Origin: Flavobacterium laiguense
Lineage (GTDB): Bacteria > Bacteroidota > Bacteroidia > Flavobacteriales > Flavobacteriaceae
Reading direction: 5' to 3'
Length of the DNA: 62,833 nt
Assembly: GCF_003097655.1 (NCBI RefSeq)
Contig: NZ_QCZH01000022.1
Coordinates: 1 to 62,833 of the forward strand
The notes beneath the pieces were generated by a model, which saw only the letters and a list, made by a program, of their open reading frames with translations, did not search any database and was not told where the DNA came from. The position numbers were made by a program, and so were the translations under genes. Below, piece after piece: positions 61,994-62,833 of this stretch (position 1 is the first letter of the stretch; the number at the start of each line of letters is the position of its first letter).

Positions 61994-62833
61994 TTATCTG
62001 GAAGAGATTACTTTTTGCACGCTGCTTCCTCTGTCGGTAGTTACTTTTACAAAATAAACTTCTGATTGACCTGTGCTTGTAAGGTTTAAAGAAATTTCTT
62101 TGTTCAAATAACCGTTGGCATCTTTTTTTGAAAGTATCTTATTTCCTCGGGAATTGAACACTTCAATTAAAACTTGAGAGGCATAGTCAAAATTGTATCG
62201 TACGGTAAGTTGATCTTTGAAGGGAACAGGGAAAACCACAAAACCTACTTTTTCGGTTGCTGTATCAATCAATTTTTCTTTTGAAGTATTTTGCTCAGTC
62301 ATTCTGGCAGGAGATGGAGGCGGAGGCGGTACTCCGCAGTTGGTTTCACCAGAGCCACATCCATCGGTTGAAACAGATACTCGGTATCCAGATCCTGCCG
62401 GAAAACCATCAATTGTGATTGTTCCATTACTAGCATCTTGAGCAGTTGCTGTATAAGAGGAAACAGGATTTAGAGCTACATTATTTTTTGTTAATGAAGA
62501 AATATCGTTTCCACTTTTATCCTTTATGGTATAAGTGGAACCATTGTTTGCACCAGAAATGGTAATGCTAAAAGTAATTTTATCGCAGGGCGCGTCGTAA
62601 GTTACAAGTGGTGCCGCTGGATTTGCTACCGTTGTTACATTAGCGGGAACACTGGTAGAAGTACAGCTGGTAGGAGTAGCGCCAGTAGCGATTACATAGT
62701 ACCCATTCCCTGCCGCAAGTCCATTCCATGTCAAACCCGAACCCGTTCCTGTTTTAGCCCCCTGAACAGGTGTATTAGAAGAATTATATAACTGATAGCT
62801 TATGGTATTATTTCCGGATGTGGTAGAACTAAT
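61994..62833 (-). CDS. T9SS-secreted repeat protein (partial, 3' end)
   Basis: The frame is open to the right edge, giving 279 residues of a larger protein; a TTG-started frame at 62734 is only an internal codon. Visible parts: end of one repeat module, a second module (about TYDAPCDKITFSITISGANNG to DGFPAGSGYRVSVSTDGC), a proline stretch (VPPPPPSPA), a linker, and a type A T9SS sorting domain (FVVFPVPFKDQLTVRYNF, LIEVFNSRGNKILSK, VYFVKVTTDRGSSVQKVI). Surface or secreted protein with Ig-like or gliding-related repeats; function unknown. Confidence 0.9.
   Translation of the reverse strand: MSSTTSGNNTISYQLYNSSNTPVQGAKTGTGSGLTWNGLAAGNGYYVIATGATPTSCTSTSVPANVTTVANPAAPLVTYDAPCDKITFSITISGANNGSTYTIKDKSGNDISSLTKNNVALNPVSSYTATAQDASNGTITIDGFPAGSGYRVSVSTDGCGSGETNCGVPPPPPSPARMTEQNTSKEKLIDTATEKVGFVVFPVPFKDQLTVRYNFDYASQVLIEVFNSRGNKILSKKDANGYLNKEISLNLTSTGQSEVYFVKVTTDRGSSVQKVISSR

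Overview
The window looks like chromosomal DNA of a low-GC Bacteroidota of the Flavobacteriaceae, very probably Flavobacterium. The clues are GldI, type IX secretion C-terminal sorting domains, a SusC/FecA-style TonB receptor paired with a DUF4249 lipoprotein, signal peptides ending in SQ, AQ or CQ, the Bacteroidota -7 promoter motif TAnnTTTG in many gaps, and the lack of Shine-Dalgarno-like leaders. I see no tRNA, rRNA, CRISPR array, transposase or prophage. Most of it is core genome; the unusual material lies mainly between the genes.

Layout: 1-3.2 kb, divergent type III and type II glutamine synthetases. 3.3-12.1 kb, TerC-type membrane protein, collagen-like lipoprotein, double OmpA-domain protein, purM, GNAT acetyltransferase, small lipoprotein and a TPR-containing histidine kinase. 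12.2-16.1 kb, minus-strand run nrnA-gldI-PPIase-PPIase. 16.2-19.6 kb, CLC-F type fluoride exporter, RidA protein and two secreted proteins. 19.7-35.8 kb, plus-strand run of guaA, two paralogous LysM proteins, OsmC, DUF3820, pyrG, yidC, a MORN-like protein, mnmA, a T9SS-secreted subtilase and a nitronate monooxygenase-like enzyme. 36-46.1 kb, methyltransferase, PafA-type alkaline phosphatase, lysA and gltDB. 46.5-54.7 kb, sucC, a damaged higBA module, selO, DUF1456, thioredoxin-like and esterase genes. 54.7-62.8 kb, uvrB, rlmF, thiamine pyrophosphokinase, DUF4249/TonB pair and a T9SS cargo protein cut by the right edge.

Functional links: the two glutamine synthetases and GltBD together make a GS-GOGAT ammonia assimilation route. 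GuaA, PyrG, PurM and GltB all use glutamine or belong to nucleotide synthesis. GldI and its two neighbouring cyclophilin-FKBP fusions form a periplasmic folding cluster that may serve gliding/T9SS proteins. YidC, the LysM proteins and the OmpA-like protein concern the envelope.

The most notable signals are: (1) many gaps hold short tandem arrays with a strict 7-base (sometimes 8-base) period but different unit sequences, often arranged as inverted arms; (2) a mini-repeat of about 27 bp occurs three times, once in frame inside rlmF and once inside a duplicated leader whose other copy is an empty site; (3) higB carries a one-base frameshift that removes its conserved C-terminus, and the higBA module sits between two copies of the sucC terminator; (4) two overlapping, mutually exclusive hairpins lie between the divergent glutamine synthetase genes.
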